A stretch of 63,258 nucleotides of DNA from Gemmatimonadetes bacterium bin94 (GTDB taxonomy: Bacteria > Gemmatimonadota > Gemmatimonadetes > Longimicrobiales > Gaopeijiaceae), in NCBI GenBank assembly GCA_002238865.1, contig MPNE01000024.1:1-63258 (forward strand), written 5' to 3'. The notes below the pieces were generated by a model. That model saw only the letters and a program-made list of their open reading frames with translations, was not told the DNA's origin and ran no database searches. The position numbers and the translations under genes are program-made. Within the stretch, counting starts at the first letter, position 1. Each line of letters starts with the position of its first letter. This document shows positions 8,046 to 16,489 of the stretch, piece by piece.

Positions 8046-9368
8046 TCAGAACAGCATGTGCCCGATCAGCGCGCATACGGGAATCGTGATCAGCGTCCGC
8101 AGCAGGAAGATCACGAAGAGTTCCAGCAGGGTGACCGGCAGCTTCGACTTGAGCAGGTAGGCCCCGACCTCGGACATGTATATCAGCTGGGTCACCGACG
8201 CGCACGCAATGACGAAGCGCGTCAGTTCGCTCTCGATCCCCTGCCCGAGGATCACCGGAAGGAACTGGTCCGCGAAGCCCACGAGGAGCGCGGGAGCCGC
8301 CGCCGCCGCCTCGGGCAGCCGCAGCAGTTCGGCGAAGGGGACCAGCGGGTACGAGAGCCAGTCGAAAACGGGTGTGTGGGTTGCGACTGCGAGCGAAAAG
8401 GTACCGATCACCATGACCAGGGGCAGCAGGCCGAACCAGATGTCCGAGGTCGTCCGAAGGCCGTGGCGCGCCAGGGCGGCGGCCCCGGGCGCCCGGGCCG
8501 CACGCTCGCGGGCCAGCTCCAGGCTGCGCGCAAGGAGCCCGCGTCCGTCCGGCGGAGCGGGGTCGGGGGGTGAGCCGGCCGGAGCATGGCGGTCACGCTT
8601 GCGGGACAGGGGAGGGATGCGGGGAATGATCACCGCCGCCAGCACGCCGCTCACAAGGACGGCCGCGTACAGTGCCAGGAAGTGCTCGCCGAGTCCCACG
8701 AAGTCAATCACGACCTTGGCGAAGGCGACCGAGACGACCGAGAAGTTCAGGGCGATCACCAGCGCCTCGCGCTCCGTGTAGTATCCGCGGTCGTACTGCT
8801 CGGTGGTGATCACGAGGCCGACGATGGAAGAGCCGAACCATGACGCCGCACCGTCGACGGCGGCTCTGCCGGGAAGCCGGAAGAGGGGCCGGAAAACGCG
8901 CTGTACGAGCGTCCCGATGAACTCCATCAGCCCGAAGTCGGTCAGGAACGGCAGGATGAACGACGCGAACACGAACACCACCACGATCACGGTCATGAGG
9001 TCGTTCAGGATGACCCCGCCCGTCGCGGCGGAGGTGATCCACGCGGGCCCGGTCTCGAAGTGGATCATGCACGCCACGACGGCGGCGACGGCGCGGACGA
9101 GCGCCGAGGCCGGGGACACGCTGAAGACCTTGCCGAGGCCCCGGGGGTCGCTTGACCACGACGGACGGGCGAACGCCGCGTACAGGGACGCCAGGGCGGA
9201 GAAGCAGACCGCCAGCACGGCAACCGCGGGCAGGGTATCGCCCACCAGCGCCCTGGTCCAGTCGGTCAGGACCCCGAGCCCGATGTTGAAGCCGTCGGCG
9301 GTGGGGAAGGGCGTGAGGAACATGGCCACGCCCACGAGAGATGGCAGAACGAAACGGAGGGTTTTCAT
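8046..9368 (-). CDS. YjiH-family integral membrane protein (nucleoside-recognition Gate domains)
   Basis: The protein has 440 residues and about ten hydrophobic segments, beginning MKTLRFVLPSLVGVAMFLTPF. A charged cytoplasmic loop (SRKRDRHAPAGSPPDPAPP onward) separates two halves, as in YjiH proteins with paired Gate domains. Conserved-looking polar membrane segments include VGFADQFLPVILG and VTQLIYMSEVGAYLL. A transport role is assumed for the family; the substrate is unknown. An in-frame ATG six codons upstream is possible, but neither start has a clear ribosome binding site. Confidence 0.7.
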   Translation of the reverse strand: MKTLRFVLPSLVGVAMFLTPFPTADGFNIGLGVLTDWTRALVGDTLPAVAVLAVCFSALASLYAAFARPSWSSDPRGLGKVFSVSPASALVRAVAAVVACMIHFETGPAWITSAATGGVILNDLMTVIVVVFVFASFILPFLTDFGLMEFIGTLVQRVFRPLFRLPGRAAVDGAASWFGSSIVGLVITTEQYDRGYYTEREALVIALNFSVVSVAFAKVVIDFVGLGEHFLALYAAVLVSGVLAAVIIPRIPPLSRKRDRHAPAGSPPDPAPPDGRGLLARSLELARERAARAPGAAALARHGLRTTSDIWFGLLPLVMVIGTFSLAVATHTPVFDWLSYPLVPFAELLRLPEAAAAAPALLVGFADQFLPVILGQGIESELTRFVIACASVTQLIYMSEVGAYLLKSKLPVTLLELFVIFLLRTLITIPVCALIGHMLF

Positions 9369-9510
9369 GGCCGCCAAGGTAGACATCGGGGCCGCGATCC
9401 CGCCAGCGACCACACCCGTCTCGCCAGCCGGACCGAATGATGCGAGCTTTCCAGGCTGGGTCGAAGAGGGGCCGGGGGATCCGTCACTGCTGCAATTGGA
9501 GCCCGAGCAC

Positions 9511-10320
9511 GTGATTTCACTTGCGGGGAAGACCGCCATTGTTTCCGGCGCTGCCCGGGGGATCGGCGCCGCCTGCGCCCAGGCCTTTGCCGAACACGGG
9601 GCCGCCGTCGTACTGGCGGACATTCTGGAGGAACAGTGCGCCGAGACCGCGCGGCGGATCGCCGAAGCGACCGGGGTGGACACGATGGCCGTTCGGGCCG
9701 ACGTGAGCGACGAGGAAGACTGCGCGGCACTGCTCGACGCCTGCACGGACCGATTCGGACGCTGCGACATCCTCCTCAACAACGCGGGCATCATCGTGCA
9801 GGGCTCGATCCTGGACGCCACGGTGGAAGACTTCGACCGGGTGCTGGCCGTCAACCTCCGCGGCACCTTCCTGCTGGGCCGCGCGGTGGCGCGCCACATG
9901 GTGGAGTCCGGCACGCGGGGGACGATCATCAACATGTCCTCCACCAACGCCGTCGTCACGATCCCCGACCAGCTGCCCTACGCGGCCTCCAAGGGTGGCG
10001 TCGCGCAGATGACCAGGGCGATGGCGATGGCGCTGGCGCCGCACGACATCCGCGTGAACGCCATCGGTCCGGGGACGATCCTCACCGACATGCTGAAGGT
10101 GGTCATCGCCAACGATGAAGCCCGGCGGACGATCCTTTCACGCACGCCGATGGGCAGAATCGGCGATCCGAGCGAAGTCGCGAGCGTTGCCGTCTTTCTG
10201 GCGTCCCGTTACGCGTCGTACCTGACCGGGGAGACGATCTACCCGGACGGGGGACGGCTGTCGCTGAACTACACCGTCCCGGTGCGCGAAGACGACGCCG
10301 GCGTCCCGGGGAGCCAGTGA
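9511..10320 (+). CDS. short-chain dehydrogenase/reductase
   Basis: The protein has 269 residues. It shows the Rossmann dinucleotide motif (SGAARGIGAA), NNAG, the catalytic Ser in INMSSTNA, YxxxK (YAASKGG) and the classical C-terminal YPDGG. The GTG at 9511 is chosen for its GGAG 9 nt upstream and because the fold begins immediately after it. An Asp after the second strand (VVLADI) suggests NAD rather than NADP. It stops one base before the hydantoinase-like gene starts, so the two probably share a transcript and a pathway. Confidence 0.9.
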   Translation: MISLAGKTAIVSGAARGIGAACAQAFAEHGAAVVLADILEEQCAETARRIAEATGVDTMAVRADVSDEEDCAALLDACTDRFGRCDILLNNAGIIVQGSILDATVEDFDRVLAVNLRGTFLLGRAVARHMVESGTRGTIINMSSTNAVVTIPDQLPYAASKGGVAQMTRAMAMALAPHDIRVNAIGPGTILTDMLKVVIANDEARRTILSRTPMGRIGDPSEVASVAVFLASRYASYLTGETIYPDGGRLSLNYTVPVREDDAGVPGSQ

Positions 10321-10321
10321 C

Positions 10322-13300
10322 GTGACGGGGGAGTCCAACGCCCGGCTGGCCATCGACATCGGCGGAACCTTCACCGATGTGGCCCTGGAAGTCGGCGGCC
10401 GCCTGGTCACCACGAAGGTGCTCACCACCCCCGCCGCCCCCGAGCAGGGCGTCCTGGAGGGAGTGCACAAGGTGCTCGACATCGCATCGGTCCAGCCCTC
10501 GGCCGTGCGGCTTGTCATCCACGGGACCACCCTGGCCACCAACGCCATCATCGAGCGCAAGGGGGCGCGCACCGCGCTGATCGTCACGGAGGGGCATCGC
10601 GACGCCCTCGAAATGGCGCACGAGAACCGCTTCGAACAGTACGACATCGGTGTCGACCGGCCACCGCCGCTGGTTCCCCGCCGCCTTCGTCTCCCGGTGG
10701 CCGAACGCGTTGACCGGGACGGGCGCGTACTCGTGCCTCTCGACGAAGACTCGGTGCGGTCACGGCTGCGGGTCCTCGACGAACACGGCGTGGAGGCGGT
10801 CGCCGTCGGGCTGATCCACGGTTACGCCAACCCCGCCCACGAGCAGCGCATCGGAGAAATCATCAGTCGCGAGCGGCCCGGCCTGTCGGTCACGCTCGCA
10901 TCGGACGTCTGCCCCGAGGTACGCGAGTACGAACGCCTCTCCACGGCGTGTGCCAACGCGTACGTGCAACCACTCATGTCCCGCTACCTGCAGGGTCTCG
11001 CGGCCTCGCTGCAGCGGTCGGGGCTCGGGTGCCCCTTCCTGCTGATGACCTCGGGAGGCGGGCTCACGACGCTGGAAACCGCCGTCAGGGCGCCGGTTCG
11101 TCTCGTCGAGTCGGGCCCTGCCGGTGGCGCGATCCTGGCGAGCCACCTCGCACGGCAGCTGGAGCTGGGCGACGTGCTGTCCTTCGACATGGGCGGCACG
11201 ACGGCGAAGCTGTGCGTCATCGACGGGGGCGAGCCGCTCCACTCCCGCACCTTCGAGGTGGCGCGCAGCTACCGGTTCAAGCAGGGCAGCGGGCTTCCCG
11301 TGCGGATTCCCGTGATCGAGATGGTCGAGATCGGGGCCGGAGGGGGGTCCATCGCCGGGGTGGACGACCTGGACCGCATTCACGTGGGACCGGAAAGCGC
11401 GGGTTCGGAGCCGGGTCCGGCGGCGTACGGGCGGGGCGGCGATCACCCGACCGTGACCGACGCGGACGTGGTGCTTGGCCGCATCGACCCGGAGCTGTTC
11501 GCGGGGGGAGCCATCGGGCTGGACCGCGGTTGCGCCCGGAGCGCGATTGGGGCCGGGGTGGGATCGAAGCTGGGACTGGATGCTTCGGTGGCCGCGCTGG
11601 GGGTCAGCGAAATGGTGGACGAGAACATGTCCAACGCCGCGCGGACCCACGCGATCGAGTGGGGGAAGGGATTGGGTGGGCGCACCGTGATCGCCTTCGG
11701 TGGTTCGGCGCCCATCCACGCCGCGCGCCTGGCCGACAAGCTGGAGCTGGATCGCTTTCTCGTCCCGGGAGACGCGGGGGTGGGCTCGGCGGTAGGGTTC
11801 CTGCTGGCGCCGATTTCGTACGAGGTCGTGCGGAGCCGCTACATGCGCCTGTCACGCTTCGACCCGGGACTGGTGCGCGAGGTGCTTGCCGGGATGAGGG
11901 CGGAGGCGGTGGCGGTGGTGGCCAGGGGGGCGCCCGGAGTCGCCACCACCGAACGCGCGCACGCCTACATGCGTTACGTGGGTCAGGGCCACGAGATCGG
12001 GGTCGAGCTGCCGCGCGGGGTTGTAGAGGAGGGGGCGGGTGGCGGCGGTGCGGTATCCGCGCTGCAGGACGCCTTCGACCGCGCCTACAATGCGGTGTAC
12101 GGGCGCACGATCCCGGGGCTGGACGTGGAGGTGCTCAGCTGGACGCTGGTGGTGTCGGCGCCGGTGCGGTCAACGGTGGACACCGCAGGGGCCGGGACGG
12201 TCCTGTCGGGGGCGCCACGGGTGCTCCGTCCCCCGCCAGCCACCTGGACGGAGCTGTTCGAAGGGACGGCGGAGGGACGGGTGCGAGCCGCCGTGCATCA
12301 CCGGGCGGAACTCGATGTGGGCGCGGTGATCGCAGGCCCCGCCCTGATCGCGGAAGCTCAGACAACGACGGTGGTCCCCGGCGGCTGGGAGGCCGAGGTA
12401 CTTCCCGGCGGCCATATCCTGGCGCAGCGGCGCGCTCGCGACGTGGCCCGGGCCACCCTCTCCGCCCTTCAGGACCAGATCATGTGGAGCCGGTTGCTGT
12501 CCGTGGTCGAGGAGCAGGCACGGACCCTCGTGCGTACCGCATTCTCGACCCCGGTGCGCGAGGCGGGGGACCTCTCGGCAGGAGTGTTCGACCTTTCCGG
12601 CCGAATGCTGGCGCAGGCGGTCACGGGGACGCCCGGACACGTGAATGCCATGGCCGCCTCGGTGGGCTTCTTCCTGCGCGATCATCCGGTGGAGACGCTT
12701 CGCGAAGGCGACGTCCTCGTCACCAACGATCCGTGGGAGGGGACGGGCCACCTCAACGACTTCACGGTGGTGACCCCCACCTTCCTGAATGGCCGGCCGG
12801 TCGCGCTCTTCGCCGCGACGAGCCACATCGCTGACGTGGGTGGCCGCGGATTCGGCGCCGACGCGAATCAGGTGTTCGAGGAGGGAATCCGCATCCCCAT
12901 CGGCTACCTGATCCGCGCGGGCAGGGTGGACGAAACCCTCATGCGCATGGTGCGCGCGAACGTGCGCGACCCGGACGTTGCCCAGGGTGACCTCTACTCG
13001 CTCGCCGCCTGCAATCGCACGGGTTGCGGGCGGCTGATCGCCATGATGACCGAGTTCGGCCTCGATTCGCTCGAGGGATTGGCGGAAATGGTCATCACTG
13101 CGTCCCGTCGCGCCATGCTGGAACGGATCCGTGCGCTGCGTCCCGGCACCTATCGGCATCGGATGACCATCGACGGCTACGACCAGGACCTGGAGCTGGT
13201 GTGCGCGCTCACGGTCTCCCGGGACGGCATCCGCATCGACTTCGACGGCACGTCTCCCATGTCGCCCTTCGGGATCAACGTGCCGGAGACGTATACGCGC

Positions 13301-14143
13301 GCATACGGGTCCTTCGGGGTGCGTTGCGTGGTCGGCTCCGAAGTCCCCAACAACGCGGGCTCGCTGGACACGATCGAGGTCACCGCCCCGGTGGGCTCAC
13401 TGCTCAACGCGCCCCCTCCCGCCGCGGTCTCGGCCCGGCACTCGATCGGGCAGATGCTTCCCGACGTGGTGCTCGGCTGTCTGGCCCAGGCCATGCCCCC
13501 GGGGTCGGTCCCCGCCGAGGGCGCGTCCTGCCTGTGGAATCCGGTCATCATGGGAGGACGGGGGCTGACCGGGTCGGACCCGTACGGGGACGCGGAGGAG
13601 TTCGTGGTCAACCCGTTCCACACCGGGGGGACGGGCGCGCGGCCGGGCAAGGACGGCCTGTCGGCCACTTCGTTTCCGTCCGGCGTGCGCAGCACCCCGA
13701 TCGAGATCACCGAGACGGTGGCGCCCCTGATCTTCTGGCGGAAGGAGTACATCCCGGACTCGGGAGGGGCGGGCGAGCACAGGGGCGGCCTGGGTCAGGT
13801 GATGGAGATTTCGCACGCGGAGGGCGCCCCGTTCGCCGTTTCCAAGATGTTCGAGCGGGTACGCAACGCCGCACGGGGGCGCGATGGGGGCGGGGCGGGA
13901 GCCGCCGGGCGGGTCCACGTGCCCGGCGTGGGCGACCTGCGGGTGAAGGGGCGCGAAGTCGTGCCGCCCGGACACCGGATCGTGCTGGAGACGCCGGGGG
14001 GTGGCGGGCTGGGGGATCCGAACGACCGCAGCCGCGACAAGGTGCGGGAAGATGTAGCAGACGGTCTCGTGAGCGCAGGGGCGGCCGAACTTCACCCCCC
14101 TGGGCAAGCGGGCGCTACCCGTCCGGACAGGCCGGATACATAA
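10322..14143 (+). CDS. HyuA-HyuB fusion, hydantoinase/5-oxoprolinase-type ATP-dependent amidohydrolase
   Basis: The protein has 1273 residues. The HyuA half (1 to about 700) opens with the ASKHA phosphate loop LAIDIGGTFTDVALE and has FDMGGTTAKLC as the second phosphate motif and GGSAPIHA later. The HyuB half (about 715 to 1245) starts QIMWSRLLSVVEEQAR and contains NDPWEGTGHLNDF. Bacteria often encode these as two genes; a single chain resembles eukaryotic 5-oxoprolinase. The family opens cyclic amides with ATP. The SDR immediately upstream suggests a lactam or hydantoin-like substrate that is also oxidised or reduced; the substrate cannot be read from sequence. Confidence 0.9.
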   Translation: MTGESNARLAIDIGGTFTDVALEVGGRLVTTKVLTTPAAPEQGVLEGVHKVLDIASVQPSAVRLVIHGTTLATNAIIERKGARTALIVTEGHRDALEMAHENRFEQYDIGVDRPPPLVPRRLRLPVAERVDRDGRVLVPLDEDSVRSRLRVLDEHGVEAVAVGLIHGYANPAHEQRIGEIISRERPGLSVTLASDVCPEVREYERLSTACANAYVQPLMSRYLQGLAASLQRSGLGCPFLLMTSGGGLTTLETAVRAPVRLVESGPAGGAILASHLARQLELGDVLSFDMGGTTAKLCVIDGGEPLHSRTFEVARSYRFKQGSGLPVRIPVIEMVEIGAGGGSIAGVDDLDRIHVGPESAGSEPGPAAYGRGGDHPTVTDADVVLGRIDPELFAGGAIGLDRGCARSAIGAGVGSKLGLDASVAALGVSEMVDENMSNAARTHAIEWGKGLGGRTVIAFGGSAPIHAARLADKLELDRFLVPGDAGVGSAVGFLLAPISYEVVRSRYMRLSRFDPGLVREVLAGMRAEAVAVVARGAPGVATTERAHAYMRYVGQGHEIGVELPRGVVEEGAGGGGAVSALQDAFDRAYNAVYGRTIPGLDVEVLSWTLVVSAPVRSTVDTAGAGTVLSGAPRVLRPPPATWTELFEGTAEGRVRAAVHHRAELDVGAVIAGPALIAEAQTTTVVPGGWEAEVLPGGHILAQRRARDVARATLSALQDQIMWSRLLSVVEEQARTLVRTAFSTPVREAGDLSAGVFDLSGRMLAQAVTGTPGHVNAMAASVGFFLRDHPVETLREGDVLVTNDPWEGTGHLNDFTVVTPTFLNGRPVALFAATSHIADVGGRGFGADANQVFEEGIRIPIGYLIRAGRVDETLMRMVRANVRDPDVAQGDLYSLAACNRTGCGRLIAMMTEFGLDSLEGLAEMVITASRRAMLERIRALRPGTYRHRMTIDGYDQDLELVCALTVSRDGIRIDFDGTSPMSPFGINVPETYTRAYGSFGVRCVVGSEVPNNAGSLDTIEVTAPVGSLLNAPPPAAVSARHSIGQMLPDVVLGCLAQAMPPGSVPAEGASCLWNPVIMGGRGLTGSDPYGDAEEFVVNPFHTGGTGARPGKDGLSATSFPSGVRSTPIEITETVAPLIFWRKEYIPDSGGAGEHRGGLGQVMEISHAEGAPFAVSKMFERVRNAARGRDGGGAGAAGRVHVPGVGDLRVKGREVVPPGHRIVLETPGGGGLGDPNDRSRDKVREDVADGLVSAGAAELHPPGQAGATRPDRPDT

Positions 14144-14615
14144 CCAGCGACTCCAGGTCCTGCTTGATCGCCTCATACAGGCTCTCGGGCGTCGTTGGCG
14201 TTTCGTTTTCGATCCAGCCGCCGCACCGGGCTCCCGCGGACATCCGTCCCTCGTAGCGGACGCGGCCGGTCTCGTGATACACCGTCAGTTCGCCCTCCCA
14301 GGTTCCATCGCGCAGCGTCGCCTCGAGCAGCGGACGCCCTTCTTCGCCGGGGAAGTTCCGGAAGACCCTCCCCGAATAGGGAAGCATGGTGCCGGGGTCC
14401 AGATAGGTGGAGTCCTGAACGACGAGTTCCCCGATCTCCCGTGGGGGTTCCCGACACGCGGAGAGTGCAAGCGCCGGGAGGCACAGGCCAAGTGCGGCGA
14501 GCCGCGGCGCAGCGTGGCGGGCGGGTCTTGAAGCAGGGCCCGGGTTCCTTGCAGATTGTGTGCACGCCCGGTGGGGCGCGACTCTGGAAAACGTGGACCA
14601 ATGCCGAGGAAACAT
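14115..14615 (-). CDS. small lipoprotein with MORN/YwqK-like repeats
   Basis: The mature protein starts at the Cys of LALSACREPP, a lipobox after the hydrophobic AALGLCLPAL. It then shows PYSGRVFRNF, LEATLRDGTWEGELTVYHET and GRVRYEGRMSAG, the spaced G-x-W/Y pattern of YwqK-like MORN repeats. The only ATG in frame is at 14615, giving a long basic leader and overlapping the divergent Clp-N start codon, so the true start is uncertain. The 3' end overlaps the HyuAB gene by 29 bp in convergent orientation. Function unknown; probably anchored in the envelope. Confidence 0.55.
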   Translation of the reverse strand: MFPRHWSTFSRVAPHRACTQSARNPGPASRPARHAAPRLAALGLCLPALALSACREPPREIGELVVQDSTYLDPGTMLPYSGRVFRNFPGEEGRPLLEATLRDGTWEGELTVYHETGRVRYEGRMSAGARCGGWIENETPTTPESLYEAIKQDLESLVMYPACPDG

Positions 14616-15051
14616 GAGTATCAACCTAGCCGATGACGCCATCCACGCGCTAAACCGTGCTGCCGCGGCGGCCGCGCGCGAGGGCATGGACTCGATCACT
14701 CCCCGGCATGTTCTCGCCGGGATCATCTCCCAGGGCGATCCGGACCTTCTGAGGGTCCTCGATCGCCTTGGCCTGGATCCGCACGCCCTGCCGCAATCGA
14801 TGCGCAACCTTCCCCAGACCTACGAGGGACACCTCCCCTTCACACCCGCATCTCACGACGTGCTCGGAGCCGCGGTGGGTTTCGAGTCGGGGTCCGACGG
14901 CATCGCGACGACCAGTGGTCACCTTCTGTTGGGGGTCGTGCAGGCCGGTGACCCGGAGTCGCGGGCGGCGCTGGAGCCGTGGGGGCTGGACGAGGCGGCC
15001 CTGGAACGGGCGCTCCGGCCCGAACCATCGGGCGCCGCGGTCGAAGAGTGA
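14614..15051 (+). CDS. free-standing Clp N-terminal (Clp-R) domain protein
   Basis: The protein has 145 residues made of two Clp-N repeats. The first is near DAIHALNRAAAAAAREGMDS then ITPRHVLAGII; the second is near FTPASHDVLGAAVGF then TTSGHLLLGVV. No AAA module follows. In ClpA/C this domain binds adaptors and substrates, so the protein could sequester or hand over Clp clients (inference). ATG 14614 follows GAGGAAAC. Its stop overlaps the GTG of the propeller lipoprotein (GTGA), an unexpected pairing of a cytoplasmic and an exported protein. Confidence 0.75.
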   Translation: MSINLADDAIHALNRAAAAAAREGMDSITPRHVLAGIISQGDPDLLRVLDRLGLDPHALPQSMRNLPQTYEGHLPFTPASHDVLGAAVGFESGSDGIATTSGHLLLGVVQAGDPESRAALEPWGLDEAALERALRPEPSGAAVEE

Positions 15052-16046
15052 AAGCGATGATCGCAGGCGGCGCGGCCGCCTTCGTCGGCTTGGCGCTGGC
15101 ATGTGGAGCGCCGGCGGAGTCGGATTCCGACACGGGGTCGCCGGCCTCCGATGATCCCTTCGCGGCGACCCCCGCAGACGGCAGTCTCCCTCGGTTCGGT
15201 CCGGCGCCGGCCGACTACCGCCCCACCGCGGCCGGAGCTCCATCCACGGACATCTGGGTCGGCCGGATCGAGCGAGACGACGACGGCGTGGTCGCCATCA
15301 CCGGCCTGTCCAACGCCACCGACCGGGACGGATACGACAATCAGCCGTCCTTCGATCCCTCCGGCTCCGCTATCTACTACACCTCGGCCGTGGATTCGAC
15401 CCAGACCGAGACCTTCCGGTACGTCCTGGACAACGGCGCTGTCGAACAGGTTACGCGCTCCACCGACGTCAGCGAGTTCTCCCCCATCGTGATCCCGGGT
15501 CAGGACGCACTCTCGGCCATCCATGAGTTCAGGGGCCTGCAGTTTCTGTGGCGCTACACCGTGGACGGCTCCTCGCTGGGCGCGATCTTCGCGACCGCCG
15601 AGCCGGTGGGGTACCACGCGTGGGCCGACGGCCGGACAACGGCGATGTTCATTCTGGGCGATCCTCCCACGCTTCAGGTCGGGGACGCGATCTCCGGGGA
15701 AATCCGTACCGTTGCGGAGCACCCCGGCCGGTCGATCCACCGGATTCCGGGATCGAACGACATTTCCTTCGTGCGCAAGGTCTCGGACGACGAATGGTGG
15801 ATCGAGCGCCTGGATCCGGGGTCGGGCGAGACCGAGCCCCTCACGCGGACGCTGCCCGGGCGCGAAGACTACGCCTGGACCCCCGAGGGCGAAGTCCTTA
15901 TGGGGGACGGTTTCGGGCTCTTCGCGTGGATGTCCGGGGGTGACTGGCGCGAAGTCTCGACGTTGGATCCCCTCGGTGGCGGAGAGATCTCCCGCCTTGC
16001 CGTCAGCCCGGATGGCACACGGATCGCCGTGGTGAGGAATCGATGA
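15048..16046 (+). CDS. TolB-like beta-propeller lipoprotein
   Basis: The protein has 332 residues. The signal sequence MIAGGAAAFVGLALACG ends in a lipobox Cys. PD40-type propeller blades follow: NQPSFDPSGSAIYYTS, DISFVRKVSDDEW, YAWTPEGEVLMGD and RLAVSPDGTRIAVVR. GTG 15048 overlaps the upstream TGA; an ATG three codons on, with GAAGAG before it, is equally possible. It probably binds a partner at the outer membrane; no catalytic motif is seen. Confidence 0.75.
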   Translation: MKAMIAGGAAAFVGLALACGAPAESDSDTGSPASDDPFAATPADGSLPRFGPAPADYRPTAAGAPSTDIWVGRIERDDDGVVAITGLSNATDRDGYDNQPSFDPSGSAIYYTSAVDSTQTETFRYVLDNGAVEQVTRSTDVSEFSPIVIPGQDALSAIHEFRGLQFLWRYTVDGSSLGAIFATAEPVGYHAWADGRTTAMFILGDPPTLQVGDAISGEIRTVAEHPGRSIHRIPGSNDISFVRKVSDDEWWIERLDPGSGETEPLTRTLPGREDYAWTPEGEVLMGDGFGLFAWMSGGDWREVSTLDPLGGGEISRLAVSPDGTRIAVVRNR

Positions 16047-16180
16047 CGTCCGCGACCGCCACCGCAGTGCGCATGTTATCGTTGAACGTGGAGGAAACAA
16101 CGGTCCGGCGCGAGGCGTACGTTCCTGGAGACGCGGGCAGTTCCGGGTCGAAACCCGTATAGGAAAGAGGGACAGGCATC

Positions 16181-16489
16181 ATGGTGGGAGAGTTTTTCAG
16201 TTGGTACGTGACTTCCGTGGGCGAGTTCTGGAGCTCCGCCATCAGGATCGGCCTCCCCCAGATCCTCCTGGTGGTGCTTGTCATCTGCTGGCTTCGCAGG
16301 AAAGGCTGCGGAAAATCGAGCGACGAGTCCTGTTGCTGGAATTGGTCCTGGGGATTCGGCTCGTCCGGCGACGAATCGGGCTCCTCCTGTTGCCCGTCGG
16401 AAGGGTGCGGCTGCACCTGCGGCCAGTGCTGCTGCCAGGCCGCTTCGCACGACGACGGCGGGGACGGCGCCGACCACGACCACGAGTGA
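16181..16489 (+). CDS. Cys-rich single-pass small membrane protein
   Basis: The protein has 102 residues. A short amphipathic N-terminus (MVGEFFSWYVTSVGEFW) leads to one membrane helix (IGLPQILLVVLVICWL) and a basic stop (RRKGCGK). The tail is packed with cysteines, 12 in the protein, including SCCWNW, SSCCPSEGCGCTCGQCCC, and ends HDDGGDGADHDHE. The Cys and His/Asp clusters suggest metal binding or disulfide cross-linking. The ribosome binding site is AGGAAAGAGGG before ATG 16181. Its stop overlaps the GTG of the DUF5916 gene. I know no named family for it. Confidence 0.7.
   Translation: MVGEFFSWYVTSVGEFWSSAIRIGLPQILLVVLVICWLRRKGCGKSSDESCCWNWSWGFGSSGDESGSSCCPSEGCGCTCGQCCCQAASHDDGGDGADHDHE

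Noticed and set aside
8803-9510. N-terminal extension of the SDR by 236 codons.
   Set aside because: Antisense to the YjiH-type gene and Thr/Arg-rich; the SDR fold begins at GTG 9511 with a ribosome binding site.
14560-14613. Upstream start for the Clp-N protein.
   Set aside because: The extra 18 residues are unrelated to the Clp-N repeat, and ATG 14614 has GAGGAAAC before it.
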